A stretch of 64,000 nt of DNA from Boletus sp. NGJ (GCA_019096195.1 JAGTXK010000187.1:620001-684000); one strand, 5' to 3'; shown: positions 12,171 to 25,640, counted from the first letter of the stretch. Numbers and translations: made by a program. The notes: generated by a model not told the origin, from the letters alone.

Positions 12171-15100
12171 TCATGATCGATGCCAGTCACTCCCCGATGG
12201 GCAAATGACGGGATGTCGTAGGTGAAGGGAGGTCGTCGACGAACCGGCTATCTCGAGGAACACCACCCTGGGTGTTGACGGTCCAAAAACATCGACCGCT
12301 TCGTGTTCGTGTTCGTGCTCGTGCTCGTCATCGGGCACAACACCCTGCACCGGCGTCCCTCGGCCTGGGCTTCTCGTCTCAATGTCATCCTGTGTCCCAA
12401 ACGTCGTCGTACTGTACAGTCGATTTTCCACGACCTAACACGAATACAGCACAAGGTTAGCGAGCTGTGATCGTCTGGACGAAAGGGAACTGACACCGCC
12501 GATAGGTCGCGAGTAGTCCTCAAAGTCCCTTAAACTCGCGTCACTACGCCCTTGGATTTGCAACCTGGGATGCAAGAGGCCTTCAGCAAGACGCGATTCT
12601 TCCGTAGGTACCGGTGAAGGTGCAGACGCAAGCATGTACCCGGTTGGAAGTGGCGTTGCTGGTTGAAGTCCCCCGGCACCACGAGACGCAGGTTTGTAGC
12701 CACCAGGATCACCTGTCGGCACTTTGTGATGGATTGGATGCAATTCTTGGCAAGGCGGCATGTCTGAAGGTACCACGGCTCTCGCCCGAAAGTATGGCGA
12801 AGGTGGACGTGGATCGGGATTCGAAAGGATGAATGAAAACCGTCGTCGTCGGTGTGGCGTTGCAGCTTCTATCTGGATCGGAGGTGGGGTCACCCGATCC
12901 GCAGCAGCCCTCTCAGGGTCTACATCCATAGAAGCCTGTGTTGGAGACGGAAGGTCCTTGTTCGAGGAGTGAGGAGAGGGTGTATGTGCCGTACGGCGCA
13001 AGCGTCCCAACAACCCACGAACGCCCATCACAGGACTCCCTCTTCCCTGTTTCTCATCCATGCTTCCTGAAGTTGACGCGGAAGTCGAGCTCTTTTGTAT
13101 CCACTCATTCTGTCTCAGACTCGGCTTTTCTGCTTGCTTTTCCTTGTCTGAAGTAGTCGAACCCCAGTCTCTCCATGACCTGAAACTCGTCGGAGGGACC
13201 CCGAAACTATGTCGATTGCTCACTGCCTTTTGTCCTGTGCCTCCACTGGACGAGCTCGCCGGTCTGCTGAGCCCAAACCTGAACCCCTGACTATGGACAT
13301 GACTGTACGTGCTGGACAGTGCCCCCTGGGATGAGACGCTTCTGAGGGCATCAAAGGTACTTGGCGTGCCGCTCCGCGCATACCCATAGGAACCACTCCC
13401 AGACACAGTCCGTGCATCGTACGACCCTGAGGTATCGTGTTGGAAGGCGAGGTGTACACCGCTAGGACTATACATCGAACCTGCCGGTGAACCAAATGCA
13501 GATCCAAGGCCAACCTTGTTTCCTCCTGGGTCAGTTGCGGTAGTGGAGCTGACGCCTTCAGGTGTAGAGATACCAACAGACAGATCGGGAGTCACCTTTC
13601 CGAGACCAAGCAGCAGTTCTTCGCTTCCAGTTCGTGTCCTGGTGAGAGCGTCGACTGAGCCTGAGCCTGAGCCTGAGCCTAGTGTCTGCGAGCGAGCGTA
13701 ATGCGAGTTACAAGACGGCGCAGCGCTGTATCCACCGAGCCACGCGGCTGCATCGGGGCCAGGTGAACTTTTCCTACGCGAGGTCCTATGGTACGCAGAA
13801 GGAGGCGGAGCAGGGTGTGTTGTTTGATAGTACGAAGGCAGCGACACAGGTGGAGGTGGAGACAGCGGGACCGTATATGGTGAGTCATCGATGTCATCGG
13901 GAGAGATTGCGTGAAGGGGCAACGTCGGAGACGACGCTCGGGCAACATCGTCATCTCCATCCACATCAGTAGCAGTATCATGGTGAGATCCATAGACGCC
14001 TCCAGTACTCCCTGCTTCGTTGCCTCTACCAAACCTTTCTGTCAAATGCAGGACTGCAAGGATGCCTGCATAGCGTTCTTCCATGGCTAGTCCAGCTCGA
14101 CTTGTGGAATGTCCGTCCGTGTTCCCATCGCCACACCCGAGCTCGTCCAAATCGGGTATTTCGTCATCGAGAGGGCCAAGAGTGTGATTCTCTGGCAGGA
14201 TGCGTGCAGCTTCTTGAACCAATTCACGGTGACGTCTACGAGCACAAAAGAGCCAGAGAGCCGCAAGTGCAACTACACCGAGAATTCCGACCACGATCGC
14301 CGCGACACTGCCTGGTGAGAGGGAGAAATCACTGCGGTGTGGACCCCGGGAAGCATCGACGCGAATGGAAACGGTGAGCGGACATATCCCAAGCACAATA
14401 GATCGTGTTCGAGAGATAGGGTTAGCTGAGGTCGAACAGGTTATGACGACACAGGGGTAAAATGCAAAGAAACGAGATAAGGTATGAAACTCGAACCAGA
14501 AGCGTCACGGGAGATCCAATCAAGACGACGATCCTCTCAGATCGCATATGAGATAACCTAGAACCAAAATAGACGAGGGAAAACGAGATGTGCACTTACA
14601 TATCCAATGGGCTTCCAGGTGATTCGGTGCTCAACACACCGCTCGAGGTGACAAAATCAGTGATGGTTCCTCCTTGACCTAGAAGCACAGATGTGACCGT
14701 ATAAGTTGACGGCGAGGGTGAGTTTAAAGGTGAAGGCGGGTCGACAGATGTCACCATAGTGGTTGAAAAAACAACAGTTGTTGTTGTCTCTGGAGCAACA
14801 GATGGACTCTCAGTTGTCACATACGTCGAAGACGAAGTAGTGACAGGTGAAGACATAACAGGCGACCTCGTGGAATAGGTTGAGGAATATGAAGATATTG
14901 ATACCGTGTACGTTGTTAAGGTTGTGAGAACTGGGAGAGTCGATGTCGGAGTGGAGGTCAAGGTAAATCCTGATGTGCATGGTGGGTTGGCAGAGAGTGG
15001 TGGCGACGAAATTGCCGAGGACGTAGTCAACCGAGATGTGAGCGAAGCAGAAACGTCGGAATTAGAGCTCAAAGCGGAAGGTGGCGGTAGGCTCGTACCC

Positions 15101-15512
15101 GAACTGGTACTTGTATCCGTATTTGGTCCCAGTAAATCCGAAGCGGAGGAAACACTGGAACCGAACTAGGGTCAGCGGTATGAAAGAACGCCAATAAAAT
15201 GTATCACCTTGTAGTCGATTGGTTTGAGGGAATAATTACGTCACGCCTGTTCAAATCATAGGGATACCTAACTGTTCTCGAAGGTGGCATCGTCGAGGAG
15301 AGCTCCGAAGGCGGAGGTAATCGAGGGCCCGGTGAAAAAGAGGTGCAAGACGATGGTGGAGTCGAGGACTGATCGGGCGGTGGGGCAAGGAGCGTGGACA
15401 AGGGCAACGAGTCCGGGAACGGGTAAGGCCTGGCCGAGTGAATGTTGCCCGAGATGGTCGGGGAAGCAAAGACGGTGGAGTTCAAAGTGAGAGATGATGG
15501 ACTGATGAACAT
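12171..15512 (-). CDS. Mucin-like single-pass membrane protein
   Basis: Not a named family. Exons 15208-15512, 14600-15154, 12495-14307 and 12171-12434 sum to 978 aa in one frame. About 290 residues of Ser/Thr/Pro-rich sequence (STSS, TTTTVV, SSSTYVTT runs) suggest an O-glycosylated outer region. One transmembrane helix follows (VAAIVVGILGVVALAALWLF), then a basic stop-transfer CARRRHREL and a long Ser/Gly-rich cytoplasmic tail. The tail has short GSGSGSG and EHEHEHE repeats. This layout recalls fungal wall-stress sensors, but no WSC or other ectodomain is seen. The 292-nt intron before the membrane helix and the start are uncertain: no convincing signal peptide follows the chosen ATG, so an upstream exon may be missing. 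Confidence 0.65.
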
Positions 15513-18500
15513 GTGGCGGAGTGCATGTATTGTCAGATATATAGGTAAGTAGATTGATGCGTGTTGGCGTGAAAGACGTGAGTGTGCACAAGTGAAGGTG
15601 AGAGGGCAAGAAAGGACGAACCGCTTGCCGAAGGATTTGTGAAATGTGGCAAACGGGACTTTTGAACTTGAAGGGCGGCCCGTTACGAGAATAAGCGAGC
15701 TTGTACGACACGTCGGCGCCATATTTCATCGTATTATATGTAGGACACTGTGCTCGATCGTGCCAGAGCAGTGTCGCCCGGGACGGGGGACTATCCTGAG
15801 CGGTACGAGAGTGAGAAGTGGGGCGATAAACGGGCGTTCCCAACACAGCACTGGGACAGAAAAGAACGGGACCTTGTTCGCGAGCGACAATTTGCCTTCG
15901 CGGTAACTTGGTCGGCGCACATAGTCTATTTAAATCCGACTTGAGCCTTTTGGGTCTTGTTCGTGCCCTTTGAGGGGATATCGATGTCCATATCACATAT
16001 AAATTTGAGGATGGGTCTTTTGAAGACGGCGACGAGGACCACGACGAGGTGGACGGAGTCTGCCCGCGCCGCGCCCACTTTGCGTGGACGTGGCTAGTAT
16101 ACCACGTGACATCCGACAAACCGAGATAGGACAGGGTCCAAGGCGTCCTGCTTATGCACTGGCATCCGTCTACACGTCAAATTCACCAATGACCGCGCAC
16201 CGCAACTCCACTGCAATCAAGCGCTGTCTAGGGCATATTAACGACGCTCTCCTGCTGGCGATAGCGCCGTGTTCCTGGGTAAGGTGAACAATCCACAGCT
16301 TTCGAGGCGAAGAGTCTGCCAACAGGTCGATTCCACTGCCGACAAATTTACTCTGGGGTGCTCAGTAGCCACATTGCGGTGGGTATGACGCACTTGTCGT
16401 GTACCCACCGTTGAACCGCCTGCGTCCGATCATGTCGTTATACTACTCCTGGAACGCTTGCACCAGGAAATTCAGGGCGATGCTTGAAAGATGGCCCTTA
16501 CACCCGGACCTTTTGTCCAAGGTACAAATTCATATATTTGCGATTGGGCTCCGGGGCCTGGTTCTACCTACACTCCAGGTATGTGAGCGATTTCTGTTCA
16601 CTTGATCTTAGGGTTTGCAACCTGACCTCAACTGTCAGATGTAGTTCTGTGAATGTCAATGGAGTATCATGGTTACAGGTGAAGTTATCGAGAGACTCCA
16701 TCAGTCCTCTGTCAGCAACCGAGGGCGATTCTTCTTCGTGTAACAGTAACGACGAGGTGGCTAGGTCAGGGAGTGATTGCAGCAGGTTGTGCCTTGGTTG
16801 TGTCTGCCCACTTTCTACCCCCGGTAGTGCCGGCAGAAGTGCCGAGCGGATTGTAGGCTGCGATAGAAACTACATGTGGTCAACTCATGCTGAACCATCT
16901 TGGTCACGTTGCAGTGCTATTTTATATATAATTAGCGAATCATTAGATGGCCGCCATGGATCTCGTTAAGTGGGGTTGTGTCGTGGAATTGGTTACGCCG
17001 GATGTCAATTTTGCATTCTGCCTAGTCGAATCTACCAACTCAGTCTGTACCTACCGTTCTTAGATCTCTGGGTCATCACAGCAAGCCACGAGGCAATTGG
17101 GCAAAGACTGGCGTTTCAGCCCTGTGCGATTACATGTTTATGGATAAAGTACCAAGAGGATGAAAAGCTGGACGGAAGATAAAACGTACCCAAAATATTG
17201 AACCTGGCATGGAGATCCTCGGCTCCCCATCATGACAGAGAGGGCTGGATCGCGGATTCACTCGTTCGGAGCGCGCCACAACACAGTTGGTTTCGTTGCA
17301 GATTGATAAATCGCTCGTCCAGAGCTCTGTGCGGTGCATTCAAAAGTTCTGGAAGCACTTTTGAATGCATGTTCAGTATCGCTTTACGGAATATGAGGCA
17401 ATTCGAAAAGGACCTCGCTGCCGGTCACTGCCGTACCAGCCAAATCGATTTTTTTTGAGTCGGAGATCAAAATCCTGTCCACTTCAACTTCGTCCTTCGA
17501 TTGGACAAGTGCTTTTGATATGGACTGCTGTGATAAGATTGGTACTACAGGGGAAACATCCGACCAATTCATCGGTAACAGCGCCGGTTATGGCACCCGA
17601 AACCTTTTGACACTACTACCAGAGGGCCGCGGTCAAGGTTTCTGGGCAACCATCCTTTCGCCGTTGGAGTAAATGTAGGCTTCGTGGCCATGGAATATTC
17701 CACGTCTGTGTTTCTAGATCAGATCGGCACGGCAACTTGCTATGACTCCAACGCATCGCGCTGCTATGACGATTCACTCGACTACTTGCTATGCGATAAT
17801 GGGGTAAGCTCCTTGTACTTGGCTTTCAGCTTGCAATCCGATGCGGCCCCCATTGCAGATCGAGCAACTGCAATATTAATATTTCCGAGTCTCCTCACCG
17901 ACGATTTACGACGCCAAGGTTGAGGATCCGATCACGTTCGAGCGCTAATCATCATATAGTAACATTGCCCCGTCTACGCTACCTTTGGGTCCTCAACTGA
18001 CTGCAAGTTGCCAAACGTACCGCCTCGCTTAATTGCCGAATAAGGAAAAATGACTACCCCCGACGTCTCTCGAAAGATTGAACAACTTACGCTACTTGTC
18101 CAGCGTGCATGCACGACGCAAAGTCTGCATGGGCCATCTTCTTATCCACCGCGGTCCACTGCAATATCGACGACTCGTCCTGGGAGCAAGTTCAGGCAAT
18201 ATCCTGTCTTCAAAGGAATCTTACTCAACAGTCATCTAGCCTGCTAGGGATGCTGCGTTTCCCTCCTTTCCATGCTTTTATCTCGAGCGATAGACATCCC
18301 CACCATAGTCTGCTAGCAAAGCGCCATGGCTTGATGTGACAACTACCCAATAGTGACACGGCCAAACATGCTCGTGAAAATCACATGGACGGAGGCACGG
18401 CCTCGTTGAGTGGGGGCAGTGCTCGTTTTACGTCCCATACAACTTCGTTTTTCGTCGCTCGAGGTTGAGAAACACCGCGCCTCATGTCGTCTGGCTGTAT

Positions 18501-19858
18501 TCCTTGCTCGAGGGTTTCATTATCGTGCCAAGCGTCCGAGTCCCCCTAAAAGGTAATAGACCCAGACGTCTGCGGAGATCTGTTCAGCCAATTTATATTA
18601 GATTACGGGAGGTTCACCCGGACAACACGTTTGCGCGAGGACAACTGCCAGGTAATATCGCCACTGACGACTTGTGGAGAATCCATGCGAGACCCCGTCG
18701 AACGGCGAGAAGGGCCCAGATGCGAGCCTCAAGTTCGCGTTGAATGTAAGACAGCGATTACATTTCCGTGATAGTTGACCAGCTTGCTGGCCGGGAAATG
18801 GTATTTTGAGGCTGCTCCACCAATCTCGGTCGAGCCTCGATTGTGGTTTTCAACCATCGAATGGCGGCGAAAATTGTGGTTTACATAGGGTCCGATGTCA
18901 AACTGCAGGGCTTACAAGTTACATCAGATCAAATATCTGAGCACGACGCCAGTACGTAAGCAAAATTTCAGGGTTTGCCTCTTGTACCTGGCAAGCCTCC
19001 GTGAGCGACTCTACAAGGTAGCAGTATTGAGTACCTGACTCAACCATCAGTTTTGATCTAGGCCCAGCGGTGCGAGCCCTGAACACTGCACCATGTGGTT
19101 AGACAATTAATTCCTGTTTGGACCGACGACCAACTGACGGACTCCCACTTACAGCCTCAAAATGGCGGTAGACCTGCCTTGTATGGAGTACCTGAGCCAA
19201 TTCATTCTATCGCTCAGCTCAGGTATAGCTCAATACATCGCAGTTTGTCCGTATGATCACGCTGCATTGGCGCACAATCAAATCAAACCGTTTGGTATGA
19301 CATGTTGCTCGTCTTTTACAACGCCGCTCGCTCATTGCAATTTGACGTTTCATCAAGTTTAGAGAATGTCTCGCAAGTTAACGTCAACCTCATTTGCATA
19401 TCGGAAGTAGTTGGACTCGTGTCTCTGCACCAAGCACCCGTCTTGGCTGCTTCTCATCCCACGACGCGGGCTGCTGGGGTGTAGCTCTGCTATCACCATC
19501 GAGTGCGATTCGCCTAACAAGGAGTACCTACTCTGGAAAAATCCGCACTACGCTTCTGAGAAAGACAAACTCGACTGACCAAAAGTGGTTGCTGGCGCAT
19601 GCTTCCTGTATGAAGATTCCAGTTGCCGAAACTTTCTGGTTGGTTTCACCGTCAAGTGACCTGGGTCGATCCAGGTTTGAGCTTTTCGATCGCAGTGAGC
19701 ATCTCGCTAATTGGCTGTTAAGACTTGTTACCAACGCAAAACGTTTCCGGAAGAATATTATGCTCCGATAGCCTGCAACTGCTGGACCCTGCCACTTGTC
19801 CACAAGCATAAATTACGTGGTGCAAGTGATCACGTAGCATCAATATCTCCCCATTATC
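15513..19858. other. Stretch without an assembled gene
   Basis: Over 4 kb with no gene that can be assembled. The left 0.7 kb is CT-rich in minus orientation and probably promoter of the mucin-like gene. On the plus strand several short open pieces look protein-like, for example 17396-17650 (ends in GRGQGFWATILSPLE), 17684-17797, 18050-18330 and 19162-19480. They sit in different frames and the splices between them are not convincing. A degraded regulator gene is one reading. None carries a motif I can name. Confidence 0.3.
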
Positions 19859-21330
19859 ATGCCCCGACCTTCGCCTTTACTTGACGCCCTTCAGAAGGCT
19901 ATCGCTGATCGGGCCAAGGAGGGCATGACAGTGTTCAGTCTCGACGAGCCTCTCCCGTCTTATGCTCCCGATTTCTTCTCAAACGACTATCTATCGCTCT
20001 CTACCGACCGCATGCTTAGGGATATTTTCTTGTGCAAAGTGCAAGCAGCACCTCAAAGTCGTTTGTTTGGGTCTACTGGTTCCCGCCTTGCAACGGGGAA
20101 CTCTGCAGAGTTTAATACAGTCGAGAAAGCATTTAAACGTTTCTTTGGATCCCCGTCTGCTTTGCTCGTCGGTTCAGGCTTCAGTGCCAACTTGACATTT
20201 CTTGCTACCGTCCCACAGAAAAGCGACGTCATCATCTATGATGAATTGATCCATTCGTCTTGCCGAGAGGGCATACGTCTATCATCCCGTGCCTCCTACC
20301 GCTTCGCCCACAACTCCCTGGCTTCACTCGAGGAATGCCTCCTCGGCATCTTACAGAAACATTTTCAGATTATTCGAGGGACCTCCACCGTGTTCGTTGT
20401 AGTGGAGAGTCTGTACAGCATGGACGGAGATTTCTGTCCTCTAACAGATATCGTGGACCTCGTGGAAGCCCTTGTGCCCGCCGGACACGCGCACATTGTC
20501 GTGGACGAGGCCCACACGTCTGGAATATGCGGGCCAAACGGGACAGGCTATGTCTCGCATCTGGGTTTGAACGATCGTATTCATACCAAGGTCCATACAT
20601 TTGGTAAAGCGTGGGGATTTCACGGAGGTAAGCACTATTCGTCTTTGGAATATGCACCTAGCGAAACTAACGATATTGGGCTTGTTTCACAGCCGTCGTG
20701 TTGACCTCGCCGATCATAAGAGACTATCTGATTAATTTTGCCAAGAGCATCATGTTTTCAACATCGATGCCATACACGGATATTTATGCCCTTGAATCAT
20801 GCCTCAGTGTCATGTCGAGCGCACCCGGCCAAGAGGTATATAGTTGATATCACTCCAAGTCGTATATGCTTGCTAACTCCAAGTTTCTATTCCCATCGTC
20901 GGTCAACCACTTGAAGCTTCGGCAATGCCTACATCACCTATCTCGTTACGCACGCCAAAAACTCTTTATTGCATTGAGAAGCGTTCCTGAGACCATCCTT
21001 GCGCTCAGCGAATCTGGTGCCACAGTTTCCGTGTCTGATCATGGCTTGTGCTCCCCAGTCATCCCAATCTTTACACCTTACGCAGCAAGACTGGCGGACT
21101 ACCTACTGCAGAGGGGATACGCGGTCTCGCCGATAACCTTTCCGGTTGTGAAGAGACCTAGAATCCGAGTCATCATTCACGCAGGAAATACGGTAGAGGA
21201 AATCGATTCGTTCATCGACGAACTCTTGACTTGGGCGGGGCGACGACAGAGTGTATTCTCACTCACGAAAATTGTTAGTGGCAGCGCGGGGATGGGAGAG
21301 TCGTACGCGGAAGCGAGAGCGAGGCTTTAG
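19859..21330 (+). CDS. BioF-like alpha-oxoamine synthase (PLP-dependent), putative KAPA synthase
   Basis: Member of the alpha-oxoamine synthase group of fold-type I PLP enzymes, which join an amino acid to an acyl thioester. Exons 19859-20627, 20693-20835 and 20884-21330 give 452 aa. Visible features: FFSNDYLSLS near the N-terminus, GSTGSRLATGNS, the PLP-ring binding VVDEAHTSGICG, and the Schiff-base lysine in HTFGKAWGFHGA (the last Ala created by the first splice). It resembles 8-amino-7-oxononanoate synthase of biotin synthesis more than serine palmitoyltransferase or ALA synthase, being short and lacking a membrane helix. The protein ends A-R-L, which fits the PTS1 peroxisomal consensus; fungal BioF is known to be peroxisomal. 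No other biotin gene lies in the window. Confidence 0.88.
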
Positions 21331-22064
21331 AAGCATGTGCGAGTGGTTGTAGGTTATTCATATTGGTTAGCAGGCGTACCACAGGGAGTTGTATATCTAT
21401 ATCATTGACATGTCTAGTTCTAACAATAACTTATTCTACAAAATCCTTTCCGCGACAGATAACGTCAGATCGCTTTTTTTATCCTAGTGGCAGGCTGATT
21501 ACCACCAGGCGATAGTAACACTAATAGTATACCCCCTGTGCGATCGGCCCCTTTGTTTGAGTCATTCTTGTGGGTCTTATTCCGGAAGGTATGCCTGATG
21601 CGCGAAGAAAGGTTATCACCACGGACAAGTCGGTACCTTTCGTCGTCCGTCGCACACTCGAAGGGGCGGGGGCTTGGAACACAGAAGCCCTTGCAAAAGT
21701 CCAAGAATATCGTCTGACAAGCTCGGCTGGGTACATACCTTGAGGTAACCAGGGCCAGTGATCGGGTCGCGAGTTCATTCAGATGATCCTGCATCACGGG
21801 GCTCCAGGATTTCTTATAATGCCTGATAATGCCTTGTCATATAGACCTAGCGTTTTTCATGTTATCCGACCATTGTTATTTGGTTATTGTACTTAAGAAG
21901 GTCTTATAAGTGCTGATAATAGCCTTGCCCAGGCCCCCATTGTCGCGTGACATGGCAAACATTCACATTGTCACAAAAGCAGATATAACGCTAGGGTGGT
22001 CGTCGTGATGTGTGTGGAAGAAACATGAGGGCAGTTTTGACAAGAACGCCGAGTATGGGAACGA
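21331..22064. other. Intergenic stretch up to transposon edge
   Basis: 730 bp between the BioF-like gene and the left terminal repeat of the mobile element. No gene, RNA or named repeat recognised. Confidence 0.5.
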
Positions 22065-22100
22065 CATCAGCAAAAGTGACAATCTCTTGTAAGCCCTAGC
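22065..22100 (+). repeat. Left terminal inverted repeat
   Basis: Begins CATCAGCAAAAGTG; the first 14 bases are identical to the inverted right end, and about 30 of 36 overall. Confidence 0.75.
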
Positions 22101-22400
22101 TAGACCTAGCTAAGCCCTAATAGACCGCGTGTGCAGTACTAGACCCGGCATTCCTTGCGAGGAACTATACTTTCTTGCATGTGGCTCCGATCTCTTGCAA
22201 GCAGGATGCCATCATAGCTAGATTATAATAGATCCAAGCATCTACTAGGGCCTCGCTAGCCCTTGCTAGTCCTTTTATACATTGTATATAGCCTAGTTGC
22301 TTTTCTTGGCTTTCCTAGACCATGCAGGGCCTTGCTAGATTGTGCAGTCTTGCTAGCTTGTTATCTCCTTACTAGATCAAGCTAATCCTTGTTCCAATCA
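22085..22400. repeat. Left subterminal repeat array
   Basis: Many degenerate copies in both orientations of CTAGC, GACCTAGC and CTAGACC type words. Similar words recur at 31255-31385 and 32405-32546. Subterminal arrays are typical transposase-binding regions in large cut-and-paste elements (family knowledge). Confidence 0.6.
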
Positions 22401-22560
22401 ACTCATACACTTTTCATTTGTTTGTACACGACACAACTCTACAGACAACTCTTGCAGTGTGGAGCAAACTTGGACAGCAAATAACATGTTGTGAAAGTTG
22501 GTGACAGCAAGTGGTGTGGAAACAACATCTAGAAATGAGGGAAGCAGGTAATCTGAGTCC

Positions 22561-25500
22561 TTAGAACCCATTGGCCTTTTTGGTGGTGTGATGGCGGGGA
22601 TTTTTGGCATGAGAAGGAGCAGGGGCCTTCTTTTTGGTATTGCCATGGCCACTGCGTCCAGTGATAGTCACATCATTGATTTGAGGGTCCTTGGTAACAG
22701 CAGGTGTCACCACCAGTTGTGCTGTGTTGACCTGAGTGCCAGCGCTGACCGTTTTCATTGGCTGGACGATATGGTTAGCCTTTGGTAACAGAGACTCATC
22801 TTGTTCATTATCGGAGGTGCAGGAAGAGAGATCGGAGTCTTGAGCATCAGGGACATTGCTAAAGATACCTGAGATACTTGTAGTGGAGATGCTGGATGTT
22901 GATGTTGAGCCTGCCATAATCTTGTGTTCTGTAGGTGGTGGAGTTGCAAATTCAATGACTTCTGCAGCACAGCATTCAAGCATCACAGGAGCCTTGGCTT
23001 TTCCTTGTTGAGCATGAATCACTGCCACATCGTCCTCAGAATCTGAGTTTTCATGGAGTATCTGGCCGTTTCCCTTTGGAAATGCCCGCCTAACAGTAGC
23101 CAGGTTTATGAATATTAGTCCAATGAATGAGAAGCCAGTATAAACTCATATGAGTTCCACCATGTGAGCATATCACAAGTCCAATTGTCTTGATCCTCGA
23201 ACATTTCAAGTATTCTCCATGTCATCTTGCTAAGGTTCATTAGGCCGATGTCGGAACACCAACGAGGTGCTGTGCTCAGAGTAAAGTACAGCTATGTGAT
23301 GTGTCAGTTGGCATGATGATATTCAAGACCATACATACCATGACATGTGCGTAGGCAATGATTGATGGGGTAACCTTGGTAAGGCCCCATGCACGGTTCT
23401 TTGACATCTTTGATGTGTTGCTGATAATTGTATCAGTTGCCGCAGCTAACGGCCCAATAAAAAGATGGGTATAGAACTAAGTTATATACCGTTAGTTATG
23501 TTACTGGTAGATCAAATCAGAAATTGAATGTACTTGGAAGGTGGCATGGCCATGGAACAAACCCTTGGCCTTGTTTTCTGAATCATAGATGCCGTCTTCA
23601 TAGAAACATGTTGGACAATTGCTAGCTGTTGTCTTGATGAGTGAAAGGAACCTTCAATGGACGAAAGAGAGAAACCTAGACCTAATATCTGAAGCGTTGC
23701 TAACTGAAGCAATATGCGACAGAGAGAAAGGCAATTTCAAGGCTAAGGGAAACATGGTACTCTACCGGCTACTTATATACTACCGATAGTGGTGCACGGA
23801 CCGTGCTATGCTATGATGTCATAGGGTACTGGGTATGACATCACAGGAATGGGGAAATGTTAGTGTCCAATGGCGAAAGGGAGAAATGGTAGAATGAGAT
23901 GCGTGTGGTGTGCGCATGTAAGTGAAAGGTAGTCCGGAACGCTCTAGGCGTGGCTACGTGTGATATACCTAAAGGGGGACTAATAGATAGGAATGGAGAT
24001 GAGAGACAAAGAAGGAAATGAAAGATTGATGCATAAGGCATCGCATGGGGTGATCGTTGGATCTGGTATTGAGACGGGATCATATCGGGTGATAGATCAG
24101 GTCTTGTCTAGGGGTTAATCTAGCGTGGGCTTGATTAGTACTTGGCAGTATGAGAGGTGATCTACGGTGTGGGCCGAGGATCAGGGCGAGCGGGGAGTTG
24201 AGGATCTGGAGGCGAGCTCCTGATTAGTACTTGTGTAGCGTACCAAGCTCTGCGTCAGATACTGTCTACAGGTGTCGTGCGCGTAACGAGCGTATACGTG
24301 ACAAAGGGGTTCTTGTCATCGTACAGCGTTATATCACGTGATGTGGCTACCGAGTGCTGTATCAGGTAGGTCCACGAGGGGAGGCGTAGTTTAGAGGTGT
24401 GCGGGCCTTGCTTGTGGCCGTGAAGCCGGGGTTTGCCGTGAGGCTACTTGGTGTTGTAGTGTAACGGGTACGACTAGGGTACGACTAATGAAAGTGTACG
24501 TAGGTGTGTGCAGTTATGTGGTGTATTATATGGGGGTGGATATGATGAGTGACTACTCTAGGTGTATGTGAGGTGAGGCTAGGATGGAGTTTGGTGGAAG
24601 TAGGTGAGTGTATCGTCTGTAGGTAGTGCGAAAGTGTAGGTAGGGGTGCTAATAAATAGGTGATATAATAAGCGATCGTTTTAATGAGGCCCTCTTGAAG
24701 TGCTCTGATCATCCTAAAACAAGTGAGTGAGTTGAGCGACTGAAGACTTTACTTATGTGTCAGGATCTTTGTCGAATGAGATGAGCTTCTTGCGCAGGCA
24801 CAGCATCTGTGCAATCTGTGGATGGTTGAAACCATGGCCCGACTTGTCTTCCCTCTTTTGCATCGGAGGCTCAAGTGCCTCATGATTGGGTAACACATAG
24901 GTGAGGCCTGCATGCTTCACCGATCCAAGGTCAGTAGAGCGCTGTTCACTCATTCCTGTTGTTATCTAGTAGCAAGATGTTATATCAGACATAATATATG
25001 TGCATATATTCCACTTACCCAGCTGCATATATCCCGAAGACCACTTGCATTGATTGTTTTCAGCTCATCTTCCAACCCCTGTGAGTGAGAAAGGATTGCA
25101 TGAAAGAAATTGATTTGACATGTCATTTCCGATGACTCCCTAATGAGTTAGTAGTCCCATTAGTAGTCTTATTACTCACTTTTTGACATAGTTACATGTC
25201 AAGTCCACCCTTGCATCCAGAATGATACTTGAGTCCAACATTGATTGCAGTTTGAGGAGATCCAAAGAGATCTGTAAGAGATACAACCTTTCTACTGACC
25301 AGCTTGTACTTGGCCTTGTCAAGAGTGGATGCTGTCGACCTTGCATGGATTGATACTATAAAGGTGGTCGCCAATTTAGGGGCACTTACATTTGCTTTTT
25401 CTTTTTCGATATAGCTGATATTTCGTCACTAAGGTCTGACTTGCGCTTGTTCTGATCAACAGATGTGGATGTGTTGAGGAGCTCGGAATTGATAACAAGG

Positions 25501-25640
25501 GACATGGTAGTAGAGAGACAAGGACTTGGAGACATGTGCACTTGAGAAATAAGTTGAAGATCCGATTCTTTTTTGTTTATGTGACACTTGGGACTATGCT
25601 GGCTGGACAGCATTGCAGTGATGAGCTGCACATTGAGCAA
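22561..25640 (-). pseudogene. Agaricomycete mobile-element-associated protein, interrupted by solo LTR
   Basis: Function unknown; the protein belongs to a type I know as multi-copy and transposon-linked in Agaricomycetes, with a HGFNHP..AQMLC core. Recognisable pieces in order: a Ser/Thr-rich N-terminus ending in KKKKQM, GLKYHSGCKGGLDM, GLEDELKTINASG, LEPPMQKREDKSGHGFNHP, EGLIKTTASNCPTCFYEDG, FYTHLFIGPLAAATDTI, AWGLTKVTPSIIAYAHVM, a W-rich block ending in MLTWWNS, and a basic tail KKKAPAPSHAKNPRHHTTKK. GT-AG introns connect most pieces. It is broken twice: an in-frame TAA at 24753-24755 beside a splice donor, and the LTR at 23642-24683. Removing the LTR and one target copy rejoins EGLIKTTASNCP in frame. 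Confidence 0.7.
23642..24683. mobile_element. Solo LTR, family A, copy 1
   Basis: 1042 bp, starting TGAAAGG and ending TTTTA (the usual final CA altered). It is flanked by the 5-bp duplication ATGAG at 23637-23641 and 24684-24688. It aligns over its full length with 26890-27873 in the same orientation, with scattered substitutions and small indels. An LTR-like TATA motif (TTATATAC) lies near 23771. There is no internal retroelement region next to it, so it is a solo LTR left after recombination (inference). Confidence 0.8.

Noticed and set aside
15268-16119. 283-codon minus-strand open frame upstream of the mucin-like gene
   Set aside because: Composition is that of a CT-rich promoter/leader; no motif, and it overlaps the first exon of the mucin-like gene in another frame.
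22085-22400. CRISPR-like or satellite array
   Set aside because: The repeated words are short, irregularly spaced and in both orientations, and lie just inside a transposon end; they are subterminal repeats. No CRISPR array is seen in the window.
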